Of a DNA stretch of 6,977 bases, positions 1-6,890 are shown piece after piece (positions within the stretch are counted from its first letter, which is position 1; each line of letters opens with the position of its first letter). The notes beneath the pieces were generated by a model, which saw only the letters and a list, made by a program, of their open reading frames with translations, was not told where the DNA came from and made no database searches. A program made the position numbers and the translations under genes. The stretch lies in assembly GCA_028876035.1 (NCBI GenBank), contig JAGWTK010000204.1, positions 1 through 6,977 of the forward strand, in the 5' to 3' direction. This stretch comes from Bacteroidota bacterium (GTDB lineage: Bacteria > Bacteroidota > Bacteroidia > Chitinophagales > Chitinophagaceae).

Positions 1-2
1 TC

Positions 3-680
3 GTAGTGGTTCCTTTCAACACGGCATTTGCAGAGCAGCCAGCTACCGCGTATGTGGAGGATTTTCTTATTGGCCGATTCCATCCTCATACGGTTATCAT
101 TGGTTATGATCACCGCTTTGGGCAGGGACGCAGTGGCGACTTTCACCTCCTGGAAAAGTACGCAGCTCTTCATTCCTTTCGGCTTGTAGAGATTCCGGTT
201 CGCCTGGTGGATGAAGCTGCTATCAGCTCCACACGTATACGCCAGGCCCTGCTGGATGGCCAGCCGGAAGAAGCTGCCAAACTCCTGGGCTACGATTACT
301 TTTTCAGCGGAACAGTTGTGACGGGCAACCGGCTCGGGCGAACGATTGGTTATCCCACGGCTAACCTGCAACTGCAGCATGCAGATAAACTGGTGCCCGC
401 AGACGGGGTATACGCAGTGAAGCTCTGCCTGGTGACCGGCGGTACAAAAGAATTGTTTGGTGGAATGATGAATATCGGGATGCGTCCAACGGTCGACGGA
501 AAACGGCGGACCATTGAGGTGAATATTTTTGATTTCGATCGCGATATCTATGACCGGCAACTCCAGGTATATTGTCACCGCTACCTGCGCGGAGAACAAA
601 AATTCGACGGACTTGAAGCATTGAAAGCGCAACTGGCAACCGACCGGCTGCAGGCTTTGCAGGCGCTTGCAGCCGGCTAG
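3..680 (+). CDS. ribF: Bifunctional riboflavin kinase / FAD synthetase, 5'-truncated by the window edge
   Basis: RibF phosphorylates riboflavin to FMN and adenylylates FMN to FAD in the cytoplasm. The reading frame is open to the left edge, so the GTG at position 6 is almost certainly not the start. Counting from that GTG as residue 1, the end of the adenylyltransferase domain is visible: GYDHRFGQGRSGD at 33-45 and the family motif ISSTRIR at 73-79. The C-terminal flavokinase domain follows, with GYPTAN at 115-120 (the PTAN motif that binds nucleotide and metal), NIGMRPT at 156-162, and EVNIFDF starting with Glu171, the expected catalytic base. RibF proteins are usually about 300-315 residues, so roughly 85-90 N-terminal residues, including the HxGH nucleotide-binding motif, lie outside the window. 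The C-terminus looks complete. It converges on holA with one base between stop codons. Identification is firm from the motifs. Confidence 0.96.
   Translation, partial: VVVPFNTAFAEQPATAYVEDFLIGRFHPHTVIIGYDHRFGQGRSGDFHLLEKYAALHSFRLVEIPVRLVDEAAISSTRIRQALLDGQPEEAAKLLGYDYFFSGTVVTGNRLGRTIGYPTANLQLQHADKLVPADGVYAVKLCLVTGGTKELFGGMMNIGMRPTVDGKRRTIEVNIFDFDRDIYDRQLQVYCHRYLRGEQKFDGLEALKAQLATDRLQALQALAAG
644..676. repeat. 9-bp perfect inverted repeat inside the 3' end of ribF
   Basis: CCGGCTGCA at 644-652 is the exact reverse complement of TGCAGCCGG at 668-676, with a 15-nt spacer. The repeat ends one base before the ribF stop codon. The GC-rich stem could act as a transcription stop or an mRNA 3'-end stabiliser for the convergent ribF and holA messages, which have no intergenic room for a terminator. 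Neither strand shows a good T-run directly after the stem, so a standard intrinsic terminator is not shown. The segment encodes a repetitive Leu-Gln-Ala-Leu tail, and codon repetition alone could produce part of this symmetry. Confidence 0.4.
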
Positions 681-681
681 T

Positions 682-1680
682 TCAGGCAATCATTTTAACC
701 GCCAGCTCTTTCAGTAATGCAGCATCTGAGCTCCCGGCATCATCTACCCCTACGCTTTTCAGGTTGTAGTGGTGCAAAAGCAATATCACTCTTTCCACCC
801 CCTCGTACCCATAATTCTTCATGGTATTGGCGGCTTGCCTCGCAGCGATGATATTGTTGTAGAAATGGGGTTTGAGTGCGTTCTCCGATTTGTCCGGCAA
901 ACCAAATACACCAAACACTTTTGCGAAATAATTATACAGCGCTGGTAATATGAGTTGTATAGGGTAGGCTTTCGGATTGCTTTCAAAATAGGCGATGATA
1001 CGAATTGCCCTTGCCAGGTCTTTCTTTGCCAGCGCTTCCTGCAGCTCGAATACGTTGAACTCCTTGCTCACACCAACATAGCGTTCGATATCGTCTTCCG
1101 AAATGGTTTTGCGCCCGGCAAGGTTAACAGTTAGTTTTTCAATTTCATTGCTGATCCTCGACAAGTCATTCCCGATATGATCGGCCATGAGCATGACGGC
1201 CTTTTGAGACATGTCATACCCCTTGCTTTCAGCCAATGCAGCGATCCAGTCGGGCAACTGGTTGTCGTAAATCTTCTTTGTTGAAAACAATTGCCCGCGA
1301 TCTTTGAGCTTTTTTGCGAGGCTGCCGCGGCCATCCAGTTTCTTGTCTTTATAGGCAACAACAAATACCGTTGATGCGAGCGGATTGAGCAGGTAGTTTT
1401 CCAGTTTGTCGATATCCTTCATTTGCTGTGCCTCTTTCAGCACGACTACCTGGCGTTCGGCGAACATCGGATAACGCATACAAGCATTCAGCACCTCCGC
1501 CCAGGCGGCGTCTCTTCCATAAAAAACCGAGAGGTTAAAACTGGCTTCCGCCTCCGGTAACAGATGATGTTCCGCATAGTCCGTCACCTGGTCGATGTAG
1601 TAACTCTCTTCGCCTTCGAGCCAGTAAACCTGCTTTACATTTCCTTTCTTCCAGTCTTGCAATATATTTTCAATGGCCAT
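682..1680 (-). CDS. holA: DNA polymerase III subunit delta (clamp loader)
   Basis: HolA is the delta subunit of the clamp loader; it binds and opens the beta sliding clamp so it can be loaded on DNA at the replication fork. The 332-residue product matches the usual length of about 330-345. Visible family features are YWLEGEESYYID at 19-30, replacing the Walker-like start of the AAA+ fold, YPMFAERQVVVLKEA at 70-84 (the N-terminal domain region that contacts the clamp), IGNDLSRISNEIEKL at 169-183, and YVGVSKEFNVFEL at 201-213 leading into the helical C-terminal collar domain. Delta normally lacks a working ATPase site, and no canonical P-loop is seen here. ATG at 1678-1680 is the natural start, as the conserved N-terminal motif follows at the expected distance. 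The gene converges on ribF and diverges from the gene at 1931. No frameshift or truncation is seen. Confidence 0.93.
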   Translation of the reverse strand: MAIENILQDWKKGNVKQVYWLEGEESYYIDQVTDYAEHHLLPEAEASFNLSVFYGRDAAWAEVLNACMRYPMFAERQVVVLKEAQQMKDIDKLENYLLNPLASTVFVVAYKDKKLDGRGSLAKKLKDRGQLFSTKKIYDNQLPDWIAALAESKGYDMSQKAVMLMADHIGNDLSRISNEIEKLTVNLAGRKTISEDDIERYVGVSKEFNVFELQEALAKKDLARAIRIIAYFESNPKAYPIQLILPALYNYFAKVFGVFGLPDKSENALKPHFYNNIIAARQAANTMKNYGYEGVERVILLLHHYNLKSVGVDDAGSSDAALLKELAVKMIA

Positions 1681-1687
1681 TGTGCTG

Positions 1688-1717
1688 CAATATTAGTTAA
1701 TTAAAAAAGACAACAAA
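1688..1717 (-). promoter_or_regulatory. Candidate Bacteroidota-type promoter for holA
   Basis: Read on the - strand, TTTG (1717-1714) is followed after 18 nt by TAATATTG (1695-1688). This is one mismatch from the Bacteroidota -7 consensus TAnnTTTG, with a fitting -33 TTTG/TTG element and spacing. The -7 box ends only 7 nt before the holA ATG, so transcription from it would begin at or within a few bases of the start codon, giving a nearly leaderless message. The match is short and lies in AT-rich DNA, so it is only a candidate. Confidence 0.35.
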
Positions 1718-1887
1718 CCGGTGAGTCCTGCGTTTGATTGCACGCCTCCGTACTCCGGGCAACTTCCTGCGGAAACCTGCACCTGTTGCGACTTTCAGCC
1801 CGAACACTTTTTGCAGCTTCTTCTCCTTTAGCAGTTGATTATCATGGTCTGTTCATTTCTGGCATGGTTTTAGACAAAGGGTAGGTG

Positions 1888-1909
1888 GCTCAAAAAAAAG
1901 AGCTTTTTT
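1888..1909 (+). promoter_or_regulatory. Weak hairpin with T-run in the leader of the 1931 gene
   Basis: GCTC (1888-1891) and GAGC (1900-1903) flank eight A residues and are followed by six T residues (1904-1909), the layout of a very weak intrinsic terminator or attenuator. The A-run can instead pair with the T-run around GAGC, so the two foldings exclude each other. The stem is only 4 bp and may be chance in an AT-rich leader. I saw no clear TAnnTTTG promoter element in the rest of the 1681-1930 spacer on the + strand, and no credible small gene there. Confidence 0.2.
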
Positions 1910-1930
1910 CAGCGAACTTTTTACTAATTC

Positions 1931-2926
1931 ATGAAAAACGAAACCAATATGAGTACAACCAATTATCCGTCTGCTACACCCCAGGGGCAGGCACCTAAGA
2001 AAGATTACAGGGGTTTGATTATCGGTCTGCTGGCCGTAGGACTTCTGGGTACATGGGGATACCTGCTCTGGAACAATAATAAGAATGAGCAGACCATCAT
2101 GGTTAAAGACAGCCAGATTGCACGTGTTACAGATGAAAAGAGTGAGATCCAGCGTAGCTTCGACGCTTCACTGGCACGTCTTGATTCAGTGACCGGCGCC
2201 AATAACCAGCTTCAAAGCAAACTGAGCGAAGCCACCAGCGATATCTCTAAGAAGAAAGCAGAAATACGCGCTATCCTCAGCAAGAAAAATGCAACTGCCG
2301 GTGAACTGGCACGTGCAAAAGAATTGATTGGTCAGCTGAATGATAAAATAGCTAACCTGGAACAGAAAGTAAGTGAACTGACTGCACAAAACGCGCAGTT
2401 GAACACTGACCTTACTGCCGAAAAAGGAAAGACCACGCAACTTACGGCCGATTTGCAAACCACTACAGCTGCAAAAGCTGAAGCTGATAAGAAAGTAGAT
2501 GTGGCTTCTACCTTCAATGCATCCAACATCACCATCACGCCGATCAACGAGAAGAAAAATGGTCGTGAAAAAGTAACTACTACAGCGAAGCGCGTAGACA
2601 AACTGGTTATCGGTTTTGATGTTGACAACCGTATTGTTCAATCAGGTTCTGCAGATATTTATGTTTGCATTACCGGACCAGACGGTAAACCTGTTACTGT
2701 TGAATCACTTGGTTCCGGTACATTCACTACGCGTGATGAAGGAGACAAACTGTATACTGCTAAAGTTCCTATCGAGTACGAAGCAGGCAAGAAAAAGAAT
2801 GTACAGTTTGCCTGGAAGCAGAACAGCGAATTCCAGCGTGGTAATTACAAAATTGAAATCTACCACAATGGTTTTAAAATTGGCGAAGGTGTGCGCGAAC
2901 TGAAAAAAGGTGGATTGTTTGGATAG
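1931..2926 (+). CDS. Unknown membrane-anchored coiled-coil protein with C-terminal beta domain
   Basis: I do not recognise a named family for this 331-residue protein. A short polar N-terminus ending in KKDYR (23-27) precedes one hydrophobic segment at about 28-47, with no cleavage site. By the positive-inside rule the rest should lie in the periplasm. Residues of about 52-190 are rich in Lys, Glu, Gln, Leu and Ala with heptad-like spacing, indicating a long coiled coil and probable oligomerisation. Residues of about 195-331 look beta-rich, with ITGPDGKP near 247-254 and GNYKIEIYHNGFKIGEG at 304-320, resembling a small immunoglobulin-like sandwich. ATG at 1931 opens the frame, but ATG at 1949 (codon 7, MSTTNYP) has A-rich upstream sequence more typical of Bacteroidota starts and may be the true one. 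Automated pipelines may label such proteins SMC-like because of the coiled coil, but no ATPase motifs are present. The gene is probably monocistronic, ended by the terminator at 2960. Confidence 0.85.
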   Translation: MKNETNMSTTNYPSATPQGQAPKKDYRGLIIGLLAVGLLGTWGYLLWNNNKNEQTIMVKDSQIARVTDEKSEIQRSFDASLARLDSVTGANNQLQSKLSEATSDISKKKAEIRAILSKKNATAGELARAKELIGQLNDKIANLEQKVSELTAQNAQLNTDLTAEKGKTTQLTADLQTTTAAKAEADKKVDVASTFNASNITITPINEKKNGREKVTTTAKRVDKLVIGFDVDNRIVQSGSADIYVCITGPDGKPVTVESLGSGTFTTRDEGDKLYTAKVPIEYEAGKKKNVQFAWKQNSEFQRGNYKIEIYHNGFKIGEGVRELKKGGLFG

Positions 2927-2959
2927 TCTGTTTATTGGTAAAATACTCCCTTATATATC

Positions 2960-2992
2960 GAGAACCGCTCCTGACAGGGCGGTTCTCTTTTT
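2960..2992 (+). terminator. Strong intrinsic terminator of the coiled-coil protein gene
   Basis: GAGAACCGC (2960-2968) pairs perfectly with GCGGTTCTC (2979-2987). The stem can extend inward by CCT/AGG around a GAC loop with a single bulged T. Five T residues (2988-2992) follow at once, and the structure begins 33 nt after the stop codon at 2926. This is a textbook Rho-independent terminator on the + strand. Confidence 0.9.
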
Positions 2993-2994
2993 GT

Positions 2995-3022
2995 GTACTT
3001 TGCTGGTTGTTCAGCCAAGTAC
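2995..3022. repeat. Hairpin directly after the terminator
   Basis: GTACTTTGCTG (2995-3005) and CAGCCAAGTAC (3012-3022) form 10 base pairs with one T-C mismatch (3001 with 3016) around a GTTGTT loop. It starts two bases after the T-run of the preceding terminator. Neither strand has a T-run after this stem, so it is not itself a standard terminator. It may block antisense read-through from the convergent gene or stabilise that message's 3' end; that role is inferred. Confidence 0.55.
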
Positions 3023-3253
3023 CAGGTATAAAGTATTAATACAGTCCCGGATATCGTCGGATTCTTGCTTAACAGGCAACCGAAATATTGAATAATCAAA
3101 TTTTCTGTCAGGCGCGGCAGTAGCGAACAAAGCAACCTGGCAGTCCGGGAGGCGGTGTTCTGAAGGTTAGTAAAAAATCGGACATGAGCGATAAACACAT
3201 CTGCCATCTGCGATTTCCTACAAGTATCGGGTCAGGCAGGCCAGCTATTTCCC

Positions 3254-3287
3254 ATATCTCAAATCAAAATATCTTATATCTCACATT
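3254..3287. repeat. Short degenerate ATATCT(C/T)A repeats
   Basis: ATATCTCAAATC (3254-3265), ATATCTTA (3269-3276) and ATATCTCACATT (3276-3287) are related units beside the 3' end of the large barrel gene. A similar look-alike, CATCTGCCATCTGCGA, lies about 50 bp to the left. Low-complexity intergenic repeats of this flavour would fit a Bacteroidota genome, but with only three short units chance is possible. Confidence 0.35.
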
Positions 3288-3293
3288 CCTCTA

Positions 3294-6200
3294 TCAGAAA
3301 ATGGCCCTTACTGAAGCGCGGCCCACATGTACCGTTCTTGCTTCACCGGGCTTGCGGCCTTCGTACTGGATATTCACTTCGAGGTTATTGGACAAGCGCT
3401 TGGTGAGTTCAAGGTTCCAAAGAAAGTTTTTGCCCGGCAATAATCCTTCGAGGATAGTGTACCCCACGGTTGAATTTACATTGGCCAGGGGCGAGAAACT
3501 GATATTCGTATAGGTGAACCTGGAGGTAACTGAACCCGACTGCAGAAGCCGGTAGTTTACCTCTGCATTCACACCACTGCTGCTGAATTTCTCCTGGTCG
3601 CCCCAGCGGTTGTTTTTTTCACTGTATTTATATCCTGCCGAAATTCCGAAAGTGGTACCCTTCGTATATCTTAGTTTCGGTTCCATTGACCATGTGGCGA
3701 GGTTGAAATTGCGGTTATCAAATTTTGCATTTTCGGTGGAGAGCTGGTTACTGCCCTTCCTGGCCGTCAGCTCTACCTGCCAGGCTTTACTGGCGTTTAC
3801 GCGCGCCGTGCTTTTCCATTCGTTCAATTGCCTGCTTTCCAGTCCGTACGTGAGCAGGGTCTTCCCACTGTTGCGCGTATTATTCAGATCGATACTCCAG
3901 CGTGTGCTAAACCGGTTGAAAGAAAGAGTATTAACGTATACGGCGTTGAGGTTAATCAATGAAGTGTCATTCAGCGGTATTTTAAATGGATTGAGCTGAA
4001 TGATGCCTGTGGCCAATTCTTTTTTTGCGATCTGCAGTGAGGAGAGAAGGGTCAGTTTACTCAATACCTTTTTCATGCCCGCAGCAGTGCGTGCATCAAT
4101 TACGTTGCCGGGGTTTACACCCAAACTATAATTAAACGTATTATAGTTGGTTTTCACAAACTGGTTCGAAGGGGTGAAGATCCTGATATACTTAGCCTGG
4201 TCTTTGAATACGGCGAATTCGAATTCATTCAACTCCTGGATACCGTTGTTATTGTAGTCGATCCAGGTGTATTGTCCTTGTCCTGCCGGCACTTCGAGGT
4301 AGGCAAAATCCCGTTTTTGTTCCTGCCCGGATCCTGCTTCATACAAGAGGTTCCCGGTAATCAGGCCTTTTGCAATATTGGCCTGGTATTCACCGCGTGC
4401 GAGCAGGCTTTGATCGGCTTTTTGGGTAGTAACGGCACTGTTTAGAATATTCAATTTGCGATAGGTAATATTCCAGCGGAATTGGTGATGCTCACTTTTC
4501 ATCAATTCGCCGGTTAGGTTAACATTGTGACTAACATCGCTGGTCACAAGGTTCTTCCCAAACGGATAGCTATTGGTGCGGGTGGTATAGCTGATGCCCC
4601 ATTTATTGGGTTTGTTCAGTGCCGACCGAATGGAAACCTGCATAGTACGGAATGAAAAGCTGGTGGCGTTGACAGAGTCGGCCAGCTTATTGCGAACTTC
4701 ATTGTGTTCAACTGAATAAGCCGCGCCGATTGTATAGTCGTGAAACTGCTTCAATTTTTTTGAAATATCGATGACGGGCCGGAAGAAGAATCCTCTTTCG
4801 GCGCTGCTATTGGTATTTGAAAGGTTCAACTGGTTATTGAGCTGCCAGCCGTGAATTTGTTGGTTTTGGGAGATAGTATTTCTTACACCGTTGAAATCTG
4901 CGTCACGTTTATAATCGGTAAACTGGTAACGCAATTTTCCATTCTTGTTGTCCAGTGTACTCCCTGCGGTCAGGATGAGTTCATTGGCAGCGTCCACCGT
5001 ATAGGGCAGCCCCCAATCGCGCAAAAATTCCACGGTACGCAGTCTCTCCAGCGGCTTGAACCGTGCATCGGTGTATTCCATTCCGCCATCGGTGATCAAC
5101 TTATTATTTGCCTTACCACCCAATGCGCTCAGGTGCGTTAGTTTCATTTTCGCCGCATAGGCTTTGTTGTCGGATTTATCCAGGTTGGAGAATGTGTTCA
5201 CATCATAATTACTGTAGGCCAGTTCAGTGCTGATATTGGTGTTTTTCGAAATATCATAGTCGGCCAGTACACTTACCAACTGCTGTTTTTTCGGTGTCAC
5301 CAGGAATATGGCTGCTTCAAATTGTCCTTGCTTTACGCCACCCACCGGTGCTACCCATTTGTATACCTTTCCGTTGGCGCCATTGAAATCGGGCAGGTAA
5401 TCACCTTTGCCAAATCCCACATCTGCAAATGAAAGATTGTATCGTGCGCTGTCGGGGTTATTTGAATACACGTACACCGAATCGTGCTGATTCCCGTTGT
5501 AAATGGTATCAATTTTCTTATAGAGAATTTTACCAACAGCGAAGGTATCGGGGGTGGCTACTTTGTAAAATGCGTTGTTGATACTGTCGCCAAGGTTCTT
5601 CAAAAAAATCTTCTGTGAAGGATCCAATGATTGATTCAGGGGTGAACTCTTCGCGTCGCTGTTACTGAATGCGCTCACCGTGAGCCGCAGCTTGTTATTG
5701 AAATTGGTCAGATTGCTAAAATAGAGATTGGCGTTGAGGTAATTCCTGTCTGCATATTCAAACTCTACCTGAATTCTACTGTCTTTGGTGATCATACGTT
5801 TAGGGGTAAACGCAATTTCAGCCGTATTGTAGTTGATGACATAGTCGCGGTCTTCGCCCCGCTGCAGCAGTTCACCGTCGATAAACACCCTTTCTGTATT
5901 GGCCAGCAGCACAAAATAAAATTCGTTGTTGGCACCCCGCAGGCGGTATGGGCCCTGGTTGCCTTCTTGCCCCTGAATGATATTACGGGTAAACTTTCCT
6001 TTGGCAATAGAGCCGCTCATTACACTGGTATTGCTGATATGCGGCGCCAGCTGGCTGGTTGTTTCAAAGGCGATACCCTGTAGTCGCTTGTAGAAGTTCA
6101 GGAAATAACTCTTGTTTTGACGAAGATCGATATCACCCAGGCTAAGCGCCCAGGATTTCTTTTTGAACTGCAGGAATATCCGGTCGAATTCGTTCAATTG

Positions 6201-6782
6201 CTGGGTTGTACCGTCGGGCTGGATGGGGATATTGTTATCGGTAATCGCCGCTACCATCTCGATGCTGTCGGCCAGGTAGCCGTTCAGCTGCAGGTTAAGG
6301 CTGGATGTCACCACGGCGTCCTGGCTATTTCCAAACGCGATGCCGCGGCCAAAACTTCCGCTATAGTTCAGGTTACCAAAATCAAAGAAACGATCGGTTT
6401 GACCAAAACCAGTTTCATTGAAAGTATAGGGTTTACTGGCCACGAAATAGTTGATAACACTGTCGTAGCTGAGGTGCTGTGTAACTGCATTCAGGCGCGT
6501 GCTGAACACGCGGTATTGGATCGCAACGCTGTCTGCCGGAGGCTTTTGCTTCCAGTGGAGAGTAGCGTTGATTTCATCAACGGTATACCATTCGTTGCTG
6601 ATACCTGGTATAGACACAGATCCCGGAAGCAGGCTTACCGTATCGAGCCGGACGCTCGCCGTTTGGGTGGATACCGTTTTTTTCCGAAGATTGGATACGG
6701 GCTGACCGGTACGGGGAATTTGACCCCATACAGCGATGCTGAAGCAGCAGCTGGTAAAACACAGGAAAAGCAATTTCCCCAC
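3294..6782 (-). CDS. Large predicted outer-membrane beta-barrel protein with EF-hand-like loop
   Basis: This 1162-residue protein begins with a Sec signal peptide (MGKLLFLCFTSCCFSIAVWG, cleavage predicted between Gly20 and Gln21). A soluble N-terminal part runs to about residue 130, then a segment with GSFGRGIAFGNSQDAV (142-157) and AAITDNNIPIQPDG (178-191). A module at about 274-348 contains GNQGPYRLRGANNEFY and a run centred on DYVINYNTAEIAFTPKR (313-329). The remainder is rich in alternating hydrophobic/polar strands with aromatic and Asn/Ser/Thr residues, as in a large barrel. IDYNNNGIQELNEFE (841-855) matches an EF-hand calcium loop. The protein ends in Phe after VHVGRASVRA, as barrel proteins handled by the BAM machinery often do. 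I recall similar proteins as conserved uncharacterised outer-membrane proteins of Bacteroidota. I see no evident TonB box or plug, and at 1162 residues it is much shorter than SprA. The start must be GTG at 6782 or TTG at 6773, since an in-frame TAA lies at 6795-6797. Substrate and role are unknown. Confidence 0.85.
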   Translation of the reverse strand: MGKLLFLCFTSCCFSIAVWGQIPRTGQPVSNLRKKTVSTQTASVRLDTVSLLPGSVSIPGISNEWYTVDEINATLHWKQKPPADSVAIQYRVFSTRLNAVTQHLSYDSVINYFVASKPYTFNETGFGQTDRFFDFGNLNYSGSFGRGIAFGNSQDAVVTSSLNLQLNGYLADSIEMVAAITDNNIPIQPDGTTQQLNEFDRIFLQFKKKSWALSLGDIDLRQNKSYFLNFYKRLQGIAFETTSQLAPHISNTSVMSGSIAKGKFTRNIIQGQEGNQGPYRLRGANNEFYFVLLANTERVFIDGELLQRGEDRDYVINYNTAEIAFTPKRMITKDSRIQVEFEYADRNYLNANLYFSNLTNFNNKLRLTVSAFSNSDAKSSPLNQSLDPSQKIFLKNLGDSINNAFYKVATPDTFAVGKILYKKIDTIYNGNQHDSVYVYSNNPDSARYNLSFADVGFGKGDYLPDFNGANGKVYKWVAPVGGVKQGQFEAAIFLVTPKKQQLVSVLADYDISKNTNISTELAYSNYDVNTFSNLDKSDNKAYAAKMKLTHLSALGGKANNKLITDGGMEYTDARFKPLERLRTVEFLRDWGLPYTVDAANELILTAGSTLDNKNGKLRYQFTDYKRDADFNGVRNTISQNQQIHGWQLNNQLNLSNTNSSAERGFFFRPVIDISKKLKQFHDYTIGAAYSVEHNEVRNKLADSVNATSFSFRTMQVSIRSALNKPNKWGISYTTRTNSYPFGKNLVTSDVSHNVNLTGELMKSEHHQFRWNITYRKLNILNSAVTTQKADQSLLARGEYQANIAKGLITGNLLYEAGSGQEQKRDFAYLEVPAGQGQYTWIDYNNNGIQELNEFEFAVFKDQAKYIRIFTPSNQFVKTNYNTFNYSLGVNPGNVIDARTAAGMKKVLSKLTLLSSLQIAKKELATGIIQLNPFKIPLNDTSLINLNAVYVNTLSFNRFSTRWSIDLNNTRNSGKTLLTYGLESRQLNEWKSTARVNASKAWQVELTARKGSNQLSTENAKFDNRNFNLATWSMEPKLRYTKGTTFGISAGYKYSEKNNRWGDQEKFSSSGVNAEVNYRLLQSGSVTSRFTYTNISFSPLANVNSTVGYTILEGLLPGKNFLWNLELTKRLSNNLEVNIQYEGRKPGEARTVHVGRASVRAIF

Positions 6783-6805
6783 AGCCCCGAAAGTTTAGCT
6801 ATTAG

Positions 6806-6851
6806 CGTTGAAAATCGGATTTTATTGCGCCGAAGCTATTGTTTTTCAACG
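6806..6851. repeat. 9-bp inverted repeat upstream of the barrel protein gene
   Basis: CGTTGAAAA (6806-6814) is the reverse complement of TTTTCAACG (6843-6851), with a 28-nt spacer. Inside it TCGG (6815-6818) can pair with CCGA (6830-6833), continuing the stem with an asymmetric bulge. It sits 24 bases upstream of the GTG start, in the leader between two same-strand genes, so it could be an operator, an attenuator or a processing hairpin. Its function is not shown by the sequence. Confidence 0.4.
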
Positions 6852-6890
6852 GGAAACGAGGTTTCAGGGCGTCTGCCTACGAACGAGGTC

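Larger units (their letters stand above)
2927..3293. other. Non-coding spacer between two convergent genes
   Basis: These 367 bases hold the terminator at 2960-2992, a second hairpin at 2995-3022, a 10-bp palindrome GTATTAATAC at 3033-3042, and short ATATCTCA-type repeats near 3254-3287. The open frames across it on both strands are short and lack recognisable protein features. I saw no intrinsic terminator for the - strand gene ending at 3294 close to its stop codon. The 2960 hairpin read on the - strand is followed by an AT-rich tract rather than a clean T-run. Confidence 0.7.

Noticed and set aside
1721..1831. 36-residue GTG-started frame with a CTCC motif in the spacer upstream of the coiled-coil gene
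   Set aside because: It has no ATG, no ribosome-binding signal and no plausible protein character beyond four cysteines. It is most likely chance.
2186..2641. 151-codon open frame on the - strand
   Set aside because: It is antisense to the coiled-coil gene. Its Phe/Cys/Ser-rich composition is the complement of Lys/Glu/Gln/Ala codons, not a real protein.
3184..3513. 109-codon open frame on the + strand across the spacer and barrel 3' end
   Set aside because: It overlaps the conserved C-terminus of the barrel protein antisense, and nothing in its sequence suggests a real protein.
3294..6782. Identity as SprA or as a TonB-dependent receptor
   Set aside because: SprA is about twice as long, and no plug domain or TonB box is evident. 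Only a short local resemblance to SprA-type units is seen.
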